A DNA stretch of 64,000 bases, taken from Allobosea sp. GTDB taxonomy: Bacteria; Pseudomonadota; Alphaproteobacteria; Rhizobiales; Beijerinckiaceae. Below, one piece after another: positions 1 to 12,148 of this stretch. Below the pieces are notes generated by a model, which saw nothing but the letters and a program-made list of their open reading frames with translations, did no database searches and was not told where the DNA came from. The translations under genes were made by a program, and so were the position numbers. Position 1 is the stretch's first letter. The number at the start of each line of letters is the position of its first letter. The stretch lies in the NCBI RefSeq assembly GCF_017308015.1, contig NZ_JAFKFW010000014.1, positions 62,001 through 126,000 of the forward strand, in the 5' to 3' direction.

Positions 1-530
1 TAGACCGCGAGCTTCTTGGTGTTGATCCCTTCGCAGACCCAGCCTGCGACGCAATTGTAGAAGCGTCCCTTCCCCGGTTCCTCCGGATCGGCGAACAGGG
101 CCTTGTAGCGCTTGAGATCCTCGGGCTTCCGGAGGTCCGGCGCCTTGGCGTCCGGCCCGGAGACGAGATAACGCGGCACGAACCAGCCCTCGCTTGCATC
201 CGGGAAGGTGGTACCCAGCGGCTCGACCTTGCCGGCCTCGGCCGCCTTCACCCAGGCATCGACAGGATTGGCCATCCAGATTTCCATGACGATATCGACA
301 TCGCCGCGCGCCAGCCCGTTGACCAGCGGCGCGATCACGCCCGGAACGCGCTCGACCTTGCAGCCGAACCCGCGCTCGGCGATCGCGCTGGCGAGGGCGG
401 TGTGGAAGGCAGCGGAATCATAGTCGAGCCCGGCCATCTTCAGCGGTCTGTCGAGTTCGCAGGCCATGCCCGCGGTACCAAGGCCGAGGCCAAGCGCGAA
501 GGTTGCTGCTCCAAGAAGGGCTTTCATCAT
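1..530 (-). CDS. ABC transporter substrate-binding protein, glycine betaine/ProX (OpuAC) type, C-terminus off the window
   Basis: Reading leftward from ATG-ATG at 530/527 gives a secreted protein: a signal peptide (MMKALLGAATFALGLGLG, then A-G-M-A-C) followed by a type II periplasmic binding fold with D-I-V-M-E-I-W-M, as in the OpuAC/ProX family that binds glycine betaine, choline or proline betaine for an ABC importer. A GGGAG ribosome site lies just upstream of both ATGs. The frame is open for about 176 codons and runs off the left edge, so the C-terminal part and any permease or ATPase partners are not visible. Substrate cannot be read from this fragment. It is transcribed away from the rpiB remnant, with about 245 bp of spacer. 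Confidence 0.85.
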   Translation of the reverse strand, partial: MMKALLGAATFALGLGLGTAGMACELDRPLKMAGLDYDSAAFHTALASAIAERGFGCKVERVPGVIAPLVNGLARGDVDIVMEIWMANPVDAWVKAAEAGKVEPLGTTFPDASEGWFVPRYLVSGPDAKAPDLRKPEDLKRYKALFADPEEPGKGRFYNCVAGWVCEGINTKKLAV

Positions 531-776
531 CGTCGCTCCCCCGATCGCTCATGGCTGGCGCCGCCGGGTCCGTGGCACTGGCAGCTCGCGCTGAAACGCA
601 GGACCGGGCGAATTGATCCGTCCGCCCGGCATCTCGCGATCGACCATCGCGCAATCGGGCCGGCGAAGCGATGCCCGCCCCTGTCAGCCCCCGTCAGGAC
701 CCCAACAGGCGATCAGGACACCACCTCTCGACGACAGGACGCATTGACGGAGCAGGACGCGACTGGTCCAACATGA

Positions 777-1220
777 TCGAGCCGCCCAACGATATCGCGA
801 AACAGGACGATCTCGCCGTGGCTCCGGCAGGCGATCGCCAGGCATGTCGCGGCACAGGGCTGGGACGTGGTCGATATCGGCCCCACGACGCCGGAGAGCA
901 CGCCCTATCCCATGCACGGCGAAGCGGCGGCGCGGCTGGTCGCCTCCGGTGATTGCCGGCTCGGCATCATCCTGTGCGGCACCGGCCAGGGCATCATGAT
1001 GGCCGCGAACAAGGTCCGGGGCATCCGCTGCGGCGTCTGTTCGGATACGTTCTCGGCCCGCATGATCCGGCAGCACAACGATGCCAACATGCTCTCGCTC
1101 GGTGCCCGCGTGGTCGGCGAAGGGCTGGCGCTGGAGATCGTCGATGCATTTCTCAGCGCCACCTTCGAAGGCGGCCGGCATGCGACGCGGGTTGAGATGA
1201 TCGCCGCGCTGGAAGGATAG
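777..1220 (+). pseudogene. rpiB: ribose-5-phosphate isomerase B / LacA-LacB family, 5' end missing
   Basis: From L-R-Q-A-I-A-R-H onward the frame matches the RpiB/LacAB sugar-phosphate isomerase family: D-I-G-P, the catalytic-Cys loop I-L-C-G-T-G-Q-G, C-S-D-T-F-S-A, H-N-D-A-N and a normal C-terminus. The first 20 or so residues of the family, with the nucleotide-loop D-H-A motif, are absent. The same frame meets TGA at 774-776, and the only possible starts are the in-frame GTGs at 864 and 867, inside the domain. The upstream DNA does not supply the lost start in another frame that I can recognise. The likely reading is a 5'-truncated remnant rather than an active enzyme. An alternative is an atypical start or a sequencing indel near 800. 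Confidence 0.65.
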
Positions 1221-1554
1221 CGCTGCGCGTCTTGTGCTGGCTGGGTCCTGTCCTGGCTGAGCGGAAGCCCGCGTTGGTAGAAGCGGCTGCCTTAAACTGC
1301 CAGTCGGGTGTCCGTTCGACGACGCGCTCCGCCGGCGACCCAATGACGCCCATTCCCGATGATCTGTCGACCAACGCCTGGCATAAAGCGCGCGGCGAGG
1401 AGACCCTGCGTTCCGCAGGTCGGCGAGCACAATACGCCTGTATGGCCGACGTCCTGATCGCCAACGTATCGCCGGGAAGACGGAGCCGTCTCGCGATCGA
1501 CCTCCCCCCTGCCTGCCTCGCAGCGACCGTCAGCCATCGGCGGTCGGTGCGGTC
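1221..1554. other. intergenic stretch with no supported gene
   Basis: Between the rpiB remnant and the lipoprotein gene I see only short open frames without family motifs or ribosome sites. It may be decayed sequence continuous with the rpiB truncation. Confidence 0.5.
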
Positions 1555-2523
1555 CTAGCGCGGATCCGGCAATCTGGTCCGGCTCTGCAACTCCAAGGAG
1601 TTGGAGAAGAACTGGATTGTCTTCTGATTGAAGATCGCGTCTGTCGCGCTCTTTTCGGAGGACGTTCTCTGGCGGGGCGATGTGGCAGCGGCTTTCGCGG
1701 CCGGCCCCTTGGCAGGCACAGGTTTCAGCTCGGCGGAAAGCGCAACCGTGACCTTGTTCTTGTCGATCCGACCGGCATGAATGCCAGTAGCCGATGACTC
1801 GAACTTGGTTGTCTGCCAACGGCGTCCTGCCGCGGTCAGCATGAGGCTCGGGTGCGCGGATACCGTCAGTTCCGTCGTGAATTCTAGGATATCGATCAGG
1901 TAAGGGGAAGCATTCTTCCCCTTCGCAAGCGCGCCCGTTTGGTCCAGATCGATGAAGCTGTTGACCATCTCGGCCAAGCCGATGTCGCCCTTGATCGGGT
2001 AGATCCAATTCTGACCCGTCTCAAAACTGGCGCAATCCCCCTTGGACAGCTTGGTCAGAAGCCCCGCGAACGTGTCGTTCAGCAAGAAGGCCCGCTGGTT
2101 CTGCCGCGTGAGATCCGCTCCGGCCCCTAGCCCGGCCGACAACGATCCACCGCTCAAAGGCCTGACCAAGTCGAGGCTGGCACCGACGCCGCCGCTTTCC
2201 GTTATGTCGAAAAGAAAGTCGTAAGCGATACCGGTTCCATCGTAATGACTGAAGAACGCGCGTGTTTTCGCGTCGAGGTTTTCATACTTCAGTTGGCTGA
2301 ATGAAAACCCGGTCTCATCCGCAAGCTTCTCTGCGATATCTCGCGTCTGGCGATCATCGCTTGCCCGCGCTTCGGCCACGAACCGCGCCTTGACGGCTTC
2401 GCGCGCTTCGCAGCGAATCCTCTTGGCGATGAAACGTGTCTTCTCAGCTTCATTATAGTCGGGCGTCGGATGAATGGCGCACGCGCCAAGGATTCCGGAA
2501 AACACTACGACGACGACGCGCAT
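1555..2523 (-). CDS. predicted outer-membrane or periplasmic lipoprotein, unknown function
   Basis: The protein starts at ATG 2523, six bases after a GGGGGA ribosome site. The start MRVVVVVFSGILGACAIHP is a short lipoprotein signal peptide with lipobox L-G-A-C, so the mature protein would be lipid-anchored at Cys15. The remaining 300 or so residues are soluble, with a conserved-looking central part (residues about 90-270) and a low-complexity basic, Ala/Pro-rich stretch near the C-terminus. I do not recognise a family. It stands alone, between an empty spacer and the bioY/bioR unit, and nothing nearby points to a function. The Ala/Pro/Lys-rich tail could be an unstructured cell-wall-spanning segment, which is a guess. 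Confidence 0.75.
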   Translation of the reverse strand: MRVVVVVFSGILGACAIHPTPDYNEAEKTRFIAKRIRCEAREAVKARFVAEARASDDRQTRDIAEKLADETGFSFSQLKYENLDAKTRAFFSHYDGTGIAYDFLFDITESGGVGASLDLVRPLSGGSLSAGLGAGADLTRQNQRAFLLNDTFAGLLTKLSKGDCASFETGQNWIYPIKGDIGLAEMVNSFIDLDQTGALAKGKNASPYLIDILEFTTELTVSAHPSLMLTAAGRRWQTTKFESSATGIHAGRIDKNKVTVALSAELKPVPAKGPAAKAAATSPRQRTSSEKSATDAIFNQKTIQFFSNSLELQSRTRLPDPR

Positions 2524-2844
2524 TTCGTATCCCCCACCCCATTCAGCAACCCTAACGTGCATCATGGTCAGTGGCTACGGCGCATTGCCTGGAGCCTTGC
2601 GATATTCACAGATTGTTACGTTAGGGAAATTCAGGGCCCGTTTCTGTAGGCGCAGGCTTCGCGAGACCGTGACCGCACATCAGCAAATCAACCGCGAGAC
2701 AGGAGATTCGGCATTTCGTGCGAAAACAGGATTGCGGCAACGGACCTGCTCTTCCCGGCGGCATGGGCGCTCCTGAATATTGGGAGAAGCGCCCAGCCTG
2801 CCATTCAAGCTGGCATCTTCTTCTGAAAACCGGGTGAGCGAACC
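2524..2844. other. intergenic region, no gene recognised
   Basis: This spacer between the lipoprotein start and the bioY stop holds the lipoprotein promoter region on the minus strand and short random frames. I see no strong hairpin terminator after bioY. Confidence 0.4.
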
Positions 2845-3411
2845 TCAGCCGCGCGGTGCGAAGGCCTTGAGCGTGGCGGCGGCCAGCGCCGACTTCAGGA
2901 TCGCCCCGAGGATGAAGGGCACCGCGCCGAGCGCGATCGCCTTGGGCAGGCCGATCAGAACCGCGAGCCAGGCAACGCCGATCACCAGGCAGAGCACGTT
3001 GCCGGCGAGCATCGAAGCGAAGGCGAGGCCGACGCGGCTGCCGTTCCAGCCCTGCTGCGCCAGCCAGCCGGTCAGGGCCGCTGCGAAGGGAAAGGCCAGC
3101 AGGTAGCCGCCGGTCGGGCCGGCGAAATAGGCCGCCCCGCCGACGGCGCCGGCGAAGACGGGCAGGCCCATGGCGCCCTGCGCCAGCCAGGCGATGACGG
3201 TGACCGCACCGAGGCGCCAGCCATAGAGCGCGCCGACCAGCGTGACCGCGAAGGTCTGCATCGTCATCGGCACCGGATACATCGGCACCTTGATCTGCGA
3301 GGACAGCGCCAGCAGCAGGCTGCCGACGATCACGGCGCCGGCCTGCCAGGCGAGCGAGCGGCTTTCCAGCCGCAGCGGGCTGAACGGACGGCTGAGGGCA
3401 AGATCGGTCAT
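2845..3411 (-). CDS. bioY: biotin transporter substrate-binding (S) component BioY
   Basis: A 188-residue polytopic membrane protein of the BioY family, the S component of the biotin ECF transporter; alphaproteobacterial BioY can also work alone. The start at ATG 3411 is set by AGGAG five bases upstream. Family features are the N-terminal helix followed by Q-I-K-V-P-M-Y-P-V-P-M-T-M-Q-T (about residues 40-55) and the glycine-rich G-P-T-G-G-Y-L-L-A-F-P segment (about residues 100-110). The usual partners bioM and bioN are not next to it. A BioR operator lies 26-35 bp upstream of the start codon, and the regulator gene bioR lies immediately upstream on the same strand, so repression by BioR when biotin is plentiful is the likely control. 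Confidence 0.95.
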   Translation of the reverse strand: MTDLALSRPFSPLRLESRSLAWQAGAVIVGSLLLALSSQIKVPMYPVPMTMQTFAVTLVGALYGWRLGAVTVIAWLAQGAMGLPVFAGAVGGAAYFAGPTGGYLLAFPFAAALTGWLAQQGWNGSRVGLAFASMLAGNVLCLVIGVAWLAVLIGLPKAIALGAVPFILGAILKSALAAATLKAFAPRG

Positions 3412-3436
3412 GGTCACTCCTGGGTCGCGATCAAAA

Positions 3437-3446
3437 TTATCTATAA
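3437..3446. promoter_or_regulatory. BioR operator upstream of bioY
   Basis: TTATCTATAA matches the known alphaproteobacterial BioR box (TTATMKATAA). It sits at the centre of a longer AT-rich dyad (GATCAAAATTAT against ATAATTTTGATC), 26 bp upstream of the bioY start codon, where it would overlap the core promoter. Confidence 0.85.
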
Positions 3447-3540
3447 TTTTGATCTTTGATCTATGAGAAAGTCCATATCTCGGAAGAAAAGGCAAGCGCG
3501 CCCCTCGTGCATAATCTCCCATGCCGGGGAAGGAAGACAC

Positions 3541-4209
3541 TCAACCGACGATGGCGAAGGCTCCGCGCGTCGCACCCGAGGCGGTGCGAACCGGGCGTTC
3601 GCCGATCCATTGGGCATGCCGCGCCAGCGTCGCCACTGCGGTTTCCAGATCGCCGTTGCGCAACGCGTTGAGGATCGAACGGTGGTCATGGTCGGTGCGG
3701 GCTTCCCATTCCGAGCGCCAGGCCGAGAACAGGAAGCGCGCGCTCGCCGCATGGAGATCGTCGATCGTCGCCAGCAGGCGCTTCATGCCGCAAGGCGCGA
3801 CCAGCGTCCGATGAAAGCGGCGATTCGCCTCCTCCCAGGCGCGAACATCGGTGGCGGCGTCGCAATCGCGCCGGGCCTGCTCGGCCTTGTCGAGGATGGC
3901 CGCGGTGAGATGCGGCGCGGCATGGCGCAGGGCCAGCACCTCCAGCGCCGCGCGCATCGCCGCGACCTCCTTCACCTCCGACAGATCGAAAGAGGCGACG
4001 CGAACGCCGCGGCGCGGCTCGCTGATCGCCAGTCCCTGCGCCTCCAGCCGCCTGAAGGCCTCGCGCACCGGGACATGGCTGGTCTCGAATTCCTCGGCGA
4101 TATGGTCCTGCCGCAACCGCGTGCCGGGCTCGATCGTTCCAGCGATGATCCGCTCCGCCAGGGCCCTGGCGATGCGGACGGCGATGGTGTCTTCGGCAGG
4201 CTTCGTCAT
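3541..4209 (-). CDS. bioR: GntR-family biotin regulator BioR
   Basis: A 222-residue GntR/FCD-family repressor. The winged helix-turn-helix covers about residues 10-75 (I-A-R-A-L-A-E-R-I-I-A-G, L-R-Q-D-H-I-A-E-E-F, V-P-V-R-E-A-F-R-R-L) and the helical FCD effector domain follows to residue 210, with histidines consistent with the family's metal site. It is named BioR because it adjoins bioY and because both units carry a TTATCTATAA box. The box at 4213-4222 lies only three bases upstream of the ATG and no Shine-Dalgarno sequence is visible, so bioR may be made from a leaderless or very short-leader transcript that its own product would block. Confidence 0.9.
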   Translation of the reverse strand: MTKPAEDTIAVRIARALAERIIAGTIEPGTRLRQDHIAEEFETSHVPVREAFRRLEAQGLAISEPRRGVRVASFDLSEVKEVAAMRAALEVLALRHAAPHLTAAILDKAEQARRDCDAATDVRAWEEANRRFHRTLVAPCGMKRLLATIDDLHAASARFLFSAWRSEWEARTDHDHRSILNALRNGDLETAVATLARHAQWIGERPVRTASGATRGAFAIVG

Positions 4210-4212
4210 GAT

Positions 4213-4222
4213 TTATAGATAA
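4213..4222. promoter_or_regulatory. BioR operator upstream of bioR
   Basis: TTATAGATAA on the plus strand is TTATCTATAA on the coding strand of bioR. It ends three bases before the start codon, which implies autoregulation and leaves no room for a normal ribosome site. Confidence 0.8.
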
Positions 4223-4419
4223 TTCGATCGCGCCGTGGAGTCGATTGCGATCGGCCGGATCATCCCCACATCAAGGCCTCGCCGCTGCTGACGCTTTCTG
4301 TCAGGAAGACGGCAGCAGCCCGGACGGCTGCGTGCTATTCATGCCGGGCAGATCGCCGCGAGGCTGGAAAGGCCCGGCATTTGCCCTATCTCTAGGCCTT
4401 CTCCGATACGGACGCCCCG

Positions 4420-7389
<2,970 letters not shown>

Positions 7390-7502
7390 GCAGTCAAAGG
7401 CGTCATGGCTCGGCGTCGAATAGCGGCCCGAACGCAAGTGTTCAGGATGCGCGCGACGACATGACGGGTCGCCAAGCGTCTAAAATGACAACCGCCGGAA
7501 AC

Positions 7503-8105
7503 TTATATCCTCTTCATATGGATACGCAGTTCTATCTCGGTCAAGCAAGGTAGGACTGCATCTAAATAAAGAGGCGCTGGAGATCCTTTTGGGAAGAAAT
7601 TGAACTCAGCGTGATTTCCAATAGAATCAATGCGACGAAAGTAGATCGGCTGCTCTATATCTACTTCGATGTTAGTTACTAATCCAAAATGAAGAACCGT
7701 CGGGTCGTCTAGCGTGACAGCGTGAAGCAAGGCGCCGATCGTCAAAATTTCTACATACCTGACAAAGAGAGGCAACCACCCATCCCTTTCATACTCTGAT
7801 GGACGGCTCTTTAGCTTCGGTCGTCCATCCGCATTGAACGGCGAATATTTTTTGGAAGCGTCTGTGCAAGGATGTTTTGTCCAAGGCGGACCAAAGGTGT
7901 CAAAATAAGCTCCGCCACCGTTTCTCATCGCGACGAAGAAGACGGGCGCCCGGCAGGTAGGGCAAGTCGCATTCGGACCGGAGGTTCTCCTTCGAGCAAT
8001 CGATGGCTTCCAGGGCCTCCATTTGGGCAAATGACTGGAAACGAGCCTCCCTCCCTTGAACGCACAAGGGCAGTTGGCTGGGTGATTGTAGCCATTGCAT
8101 GCCAC
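7503..8105 (-). CDS. Cys/His-rich (zinc-ribbon-like) protein in accessory cassette
   Basis: A 200-residue protein that starts with GTG at 8105, eight bases after GAGGGA. Its N-terminus carries C3, C12 and C14, then a C-P-T-C pair (48/51) and K-H-P-C-T-D (78-82), with the phrase Y-F-D-T-F-G-P-P-W between them. I know this arrangement from small accessory-region proteins whose role is not established; zinc binding is the natural reading. The C-terminal 110 residues look like a separate globular domain that I do not recognise. It follows the RelA/SpoT-type gene on the same strand after a gap of about 130 bp, so it could be the third gene of that cassette or an independent neighbour. Confidence 0.7.
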   Translation of the reverse strand: MACNGYNHPANCPCAFKGGRLVSSHLPKWRPWKPSIARRRTSGPNATCPTCRAPVFFVAMRNGGGAYFDTFGPPWTKHPCTDASKKYSPFNADGRPKLKSRPSEYERDGWLPLFVRYVEILTIGALLHAVTLDDPTVLHFGLVTNIEVDIEQPIYFRRIDSIGNHAEFNFFPKGSPAPLYLDAVLPCLTEIELRIHMKRI

Positions 8106-8234
8106 GACCGTTTCCCTCGTTCCAAGTCAGGCGAGATGCTTTGAAGCCCCGCTGAGATGCAATGAGCCGCAGAATATAGTCCCAAGCACGACGCACCCAA
8201 ACATAGAGCACTCAATTCATCGCCGAGGGAGTAC

Positions 8235-8840
8235 TCATGAAGAACGCTCGCGGAATAGCTCATCAAACATTCGATCCGCTCCCCAAGCTTGAGCCGCCGT
8301 AAAAGCCAAGCGTCGCTTTTCATCGCTCGACAGCGGCGCTCCATCAGGCTTGTAGCCTAGGTCGTGATTAGCCTCTGACCATGCATGTTGAAAAAGAGTT
8401 TTAATCTGAAGTTCAAAAAACTCCGGAACATCAGACTTGACCATATCGCCTTCGATTACATCGGGCGGCAAAATTAAAATATAATGCTTTCCGACGTATC
8501 CAAATTCAGCATCCGACTCGGGAATCAAGTCCCTAGATTCGATTGGTCTATAATACCGTTCTATCTCACTTTTTACTTTCTCAACATCAGTTAGATAGAA
8601 TGTTATGATTCGTGCTCCAATTTGATCCTGAATTTGGTTGAGAGGGTCATCGTATTTCGCCTTTGCCCCATACGATTTCTCGCTTTTTGAGACGAATCGC
8701 TCGATCGACTTAGCACGAGCGGAAATTCGATCCACTCGAACTATGCTTTTTAGATGATCTTCAAGATGACGCTCAAGATTACCGGCGATCCGCTGAAGGG
8801 TTCGGTTAAATCGGCCCGCATATTCTTCTCTTACATTCAT
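8235..8840 (-). CDS. RelA/SpoT-type alarmone synthetase domain protein (stand-alone)
   Basis: A 201-residue stand-alone nucleotidyltransferase of the RelA/SpoT synthetase fold. Visible signatures are A-R-A-K-S-I-E-R-F-V-S-K (about 41-52, the basic ATP/GTP-contacting strand), D-Q-I-G-A-R-I (72-78, with the catalytic Asp), G-Y-V-G-K-H-Y (114-120, in place of the usual G-Y-x-S-x-H) and F-E-L-Q-I-K-T plus Q-H-A-W-S-E-A-N-H-D-L-G-Y-K (142-164). There is no hydrolase, TGS or ACT domain. Such proteins make (p)ppGpp or act as toxins (toxSAS) that modify nucleotides or tRNA. Its start overlaps the stop of the upstream unknown gene by four bases (ATGA), so the two are translationally coupled. The region's lower GC than its surroundings points to acquisition. 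Confidence 0.85.
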   Translation of the reverse strand: MNVREEYAGRFNRTLQRIAGNLERHLEDHLKSIVRVDRISARAKSIERFVSKSEKSYGAKAKYDDPLNQIQDQIGARIITFYLTDVEKVKSEIERYYRPIESRDLIPESDAEFGYVGKHYILILPPDVIEGDMVKSDVPEFFELQIKTLFQHAWSEANHDLGYKPDGAPLSSDEKRRLAFTAAQAWGADRMFDELFRERSS

Positions 8841-9898
8841 CTAAGTGACTTGCCGATCTTGTCGTCAATGACCTTCCCTTCGGTCGTATAGCGAATTGTC
8901 TGACCTCTTTTATCCGTGGCTTCCGATTTGAAAACTGAGTCGAATTCTGAAAGTTCCGCGGTTAGGATTCCGCCATTGTCTAACTCAATGCTTCGATAAG
9001 CTACTTGCCTACCGAACTCTTCGGCATCAAATTGGAATTTCTCGTCTAACAGATGCGGCTGAATCTCAGCAAAAATTGCGTCCTGCGCGCCCTTCGACAA
9101 GCCAAGTCGAGCAGCAAACTCACGAACACTGGTACTCTGACCACGCTGCCCTTTTGCCAACGTCACCGCAGCCGCAATTTCAGTCTTGAGATCGACATTC
9201 TGCACCTTGCGAGCTGCAACCCGACAAGCCGCCGCTAACCGACGTGTACCTGCGGCACCCGTTGTACGAAAATCTGAATCTAGAAAGTCTCGTATCCAAT
9301 ATCCCGAGACGTCTACGTCCGGCTCATTCATTTGCTTGTCGATAGCAAAACCTTGCCAAAATCCACTCGTAATAGAGGAGTTCCGGTAGAGGACAGCTTT
9401 GTACGCGCGCGCGCTTTTCATGAAGATGCGCTCAAGAAATTCGACGTTAAGCTTTCCCTCGTTCTGCTCCGCCAGAATCCCACTATCGGCCGGGAACCGA
9501 GAGATAATGACTTTGTGGTCATTGCCCTCCTTCCCAGCAATAAGAAACAGGAGCCCCATTCGCGGCCGCTTATCGGTGTGCGCCGCAAGCCTTTCAGCAA
9601 TGCGCCTTCCCACATCTAACGTTGGGTTCTGGACATACTCTGTCAGCAGATCACGGCATGGATTCTTTTGAGCCCCAGAGGCATCCCTGTTGAACGAGAT
9701 TGCAATGTCGCACTCACGTTCGGAGCGGTCGTAGACCGCTTCCAGCAGCTTAAACATCTTGCCCGAGAGGTTCAGTGAAGAGCCACCTATCGGCTCTGGA
9801 GCACTCACGTTTTTGGCCGGCGCAACTAGAAACGTGTGAATATGATGGATCGGCAATTCAACGTGCCCCCCGGCTAGCATTCGGCAGATCGAATGCAC
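8837..9898 (-). CDS. unknown protein coupled to the RelA/SpoT-type synthetase
   Basis: A protein of about 353 residues, 5' to the alarmone-synthetase gene and overlapping it by four bases. I do not recognise the family. It is soluble, with a central L-L-F-L-I-A-G-K-E segment near residue 115 and a later stretch (L-A-A-A-C-R-V-A-A-R-K) that resembles DNA-binding or scaffold helices, but I would not name it. The start is uncertain: TTG codons at 9904 and 9901 and GTG at 9898 are all possible, with TTAGGG just ahead favouring GTG. The frame stays open and protein-like upstream to about 9937, after AGGAG, without a standard start codon. Coupling to a possible toxin makes antitoxin or phage-sensor roles plausible inferences. 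Confidence 0.6.
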   Translation of the reverse strand: MHSICRMLAGGHVELPIHHIHTFLVAPAKNVSAPEPIGGSSLNLSGKMFKLLEAVYDRSERECDIAISFNRDASGAQKNPCRDLLTEYVQNPTLDVGRRIAERLAAHTDKRPRMGLLFLIAGKEGNDHKVIISRFPADSGILAEQNEGKLNVEFLERIFMKSARAYKAVLYRNSSITSGFWQGFAIDKQMNEPDVDVSGYWIRDFLDSDFRTTGAAGTRRLAAACRVAARKVQNVDLKTEIAAAVTLAKGQRGQSTSVREFAARLGLSKGAQDAIFAEIQPHLLDEKFQFDAEEFGRQVAYRSIELDNGGILTAELSEFDSVFKSEATDKRGQTIRYTTEGKVIDDKIGKSLR

Positions 9899-9904
9899 CA
9901 ACAA

Positions 9905-10476
9905 CCCTAATTCTGTTAGAACTGCCCGTTCAAGTTGAATCTCCTACGGACGCTTGTTGGCTTCGGGCCACGGAATGGCTGCACCAAACTTATCCCCGCC
10001 CCTCATCACCCGCCCTATCCTGCCGTCGCCCATCACCCAAACGGGGCGGCCGTCCGGAGGTATGCTGGAGGTTGGGTGAGGGTCGGCGCCTGCGGGCGGG
10101 GGTTACGCCCTGCTCCCGGGAGGCTTCGGGGCACCGCCCTGGGGACACTACGGTCCCTGTGCGAGGAGCTCGCTGGGAACGGCCGGTCGGTCGCCCGGCA
10201 TGACGGCAACGGCGCGACGAGGCGAAGAGCCGAACTGGCGCCCGAACCCCGCATGCCCGGCATCGCAAGCCCGATAAGCGCGGCCCGGAGCCCAAAATCG
10301 CCGGAGGCGGAGCGCCACGGGGCGTGCGACGGGAGGCTCAATCCCGCCGCGCCGCGGCCTGGCTCAACGGTTGCGGATATCCCTCGCGCCTCGCGGCGCT
10401 CCGCCAGCCCCGCTCGACCCCGCCGCGCATCCGCGCGGGCGGATGATCCTGCGTGCCTGCCCCCAGGAAGACCGTC
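9905..10476. other. long intergenic region without a recognised gene
   Basis: This GC-rich stretch marks the right edge of the 7.5-9.9 kb accessory cassette. I looked for RNase P RNA, SRP RNA and tmRNA signatures on both strands and found none. A small GGAGG-type dyad (GGCGTGCGACGGGAGG) is the only structure noted. Open frames here have no family motifs. Confidence 0.4.
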
Positions 10477-10803
10477 ATGCCGAGACGCCAGAACACCCCC
10501 GCCGAGATTCCGCCGATCACCGATTTCGAGAGCTGCCAGAGGGCGCGATCCGCCCTGTTTCGCCGGCTGACCGACCAGCTCGAAATCTTTCGCGTCTGCC
10601 CGAACAAGACCTGCAAGCGGATGCGCGCCTGCCAGGATGAACGCGGCGCCTGCTTCCACGCCGTCTTGCAGGCCATGCCGGACGATACCCGCAGATCCTT
10701 CGCCTATGCGATGCAGAACCGCGCCAGCGGGCTCGACCCCGACGAGGCGTTCGCACAGGCCGAGGCCCGCGTCGCCAAGGAGAACGCGCGGCACGGCGAA
10801 TGA
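10477..10803 (+). CDS. conserved hypothetical protein with Cys cluster
   Basis: A 108-residue protein starting at ATG 10477, six bases after AGGAAG. The centre has four cysteines in a compact pattern (R-V-C-P-N-K-T-C-K-R-M-R-A-C-Q-D-E-R-G-A-C-F), which would suit a metal or Fe-S site, followed by a helical, Ala/Arg/Glu-rich C-terminus. I recall similar short proteins in Hyphomicrobiales genomes, but no function is known to me. It stands alone on the plus strand, followed by the inverted-repeat hairpins at 10836-10975, which could end its transcript. Confidence 0.7.
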   Translation: MPRRQNTPAEIPPITDFESCQRARSALFRRLTDQLEIFRVCPNKTCKRMRACQDERGACFHAVLQAMPDDTRRSFAYAMQNRASGLDPDEAFAQAEARVAKENARHGE

Positions 10804-10835
10804 CGGGCTGGCGCCCTTACGGAGCCACGCGCGGG

Positions 10836-10975
10836 AACCCCTCTCCTGTAAGGAGAGGGGTAGGGGTGAGGTGTAGGCCCTAAGACCAGTCGAGCGCGAG
10901 CAGCAACGGTGAGGTCGTGGCCAAGGCGTCCAACGGCCTACACCTCACCCTGCCCTCTCCTTACAGGAGAGGGTT
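10836..10975. repeat. paired inverted repeat, each arm itself a hairpin
   Basis: The left arm (10836-10879) and right arm (10935-10975) are near-perfect inverted copies ending in GGTGAGGTGTAGGCC and GGCCTACACCTCACC. Inside each arm is a short hairpin; the left is CCCCTCTCCT-GTA-AGGAGAGGGG, with a perfect 10-bp stem. The element lies between convergent genes and could act as a two-way terminator. The nested, mobile-looking symmetry resembles REP/BIME-type dispersed repeats. Confidence 0.8.
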
Positions 10976-11015
10976 CTCCGGTCGCGCTTCCCGCGTTAAA
11001 TCGGTCACTGCCCCC

Positions 11016-12056
<1,041 letters not shown>

Positions 12057-12148
12057 GGGGCGGGCCTCCTTCGGTCGAGGCCCGTGTCATGGGCCAGCGC
12101 TGCGGGAAGCGTCAACCGCGCGGCGTGACAGGAGCCCCTGCCCTGTGC

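Noticed and set aside
4223-4419. LexA box upstream of uvrA
   Set aside because: No GTTC-N7-GTTC or GAAC-N7-GAAC pattern was found in the spacer.
8837-9904. Naming the RelA/SpoT partner a nucleoid-associated (YejK/NdpA) protein
   Set aside because: A few helical phrases are reminiscent, but no diagnostic motif could be verified by eye.
9905-10476. Structured RNA gene (RNase P, SRP or tmRNA)
   Set aside because: The conserved cores of these RNAs were looked for on both strands and not found; GC-rich hairpins alone are not evidence.
10033-10794. Minus-strand 253-codon frame over the Cys-cluster gene
   Set aside because: It lacks a ribosome site and motifs, whereas the plus-strand frame has AGGAAG, a compact Cys pattern and a start at the expected distance.
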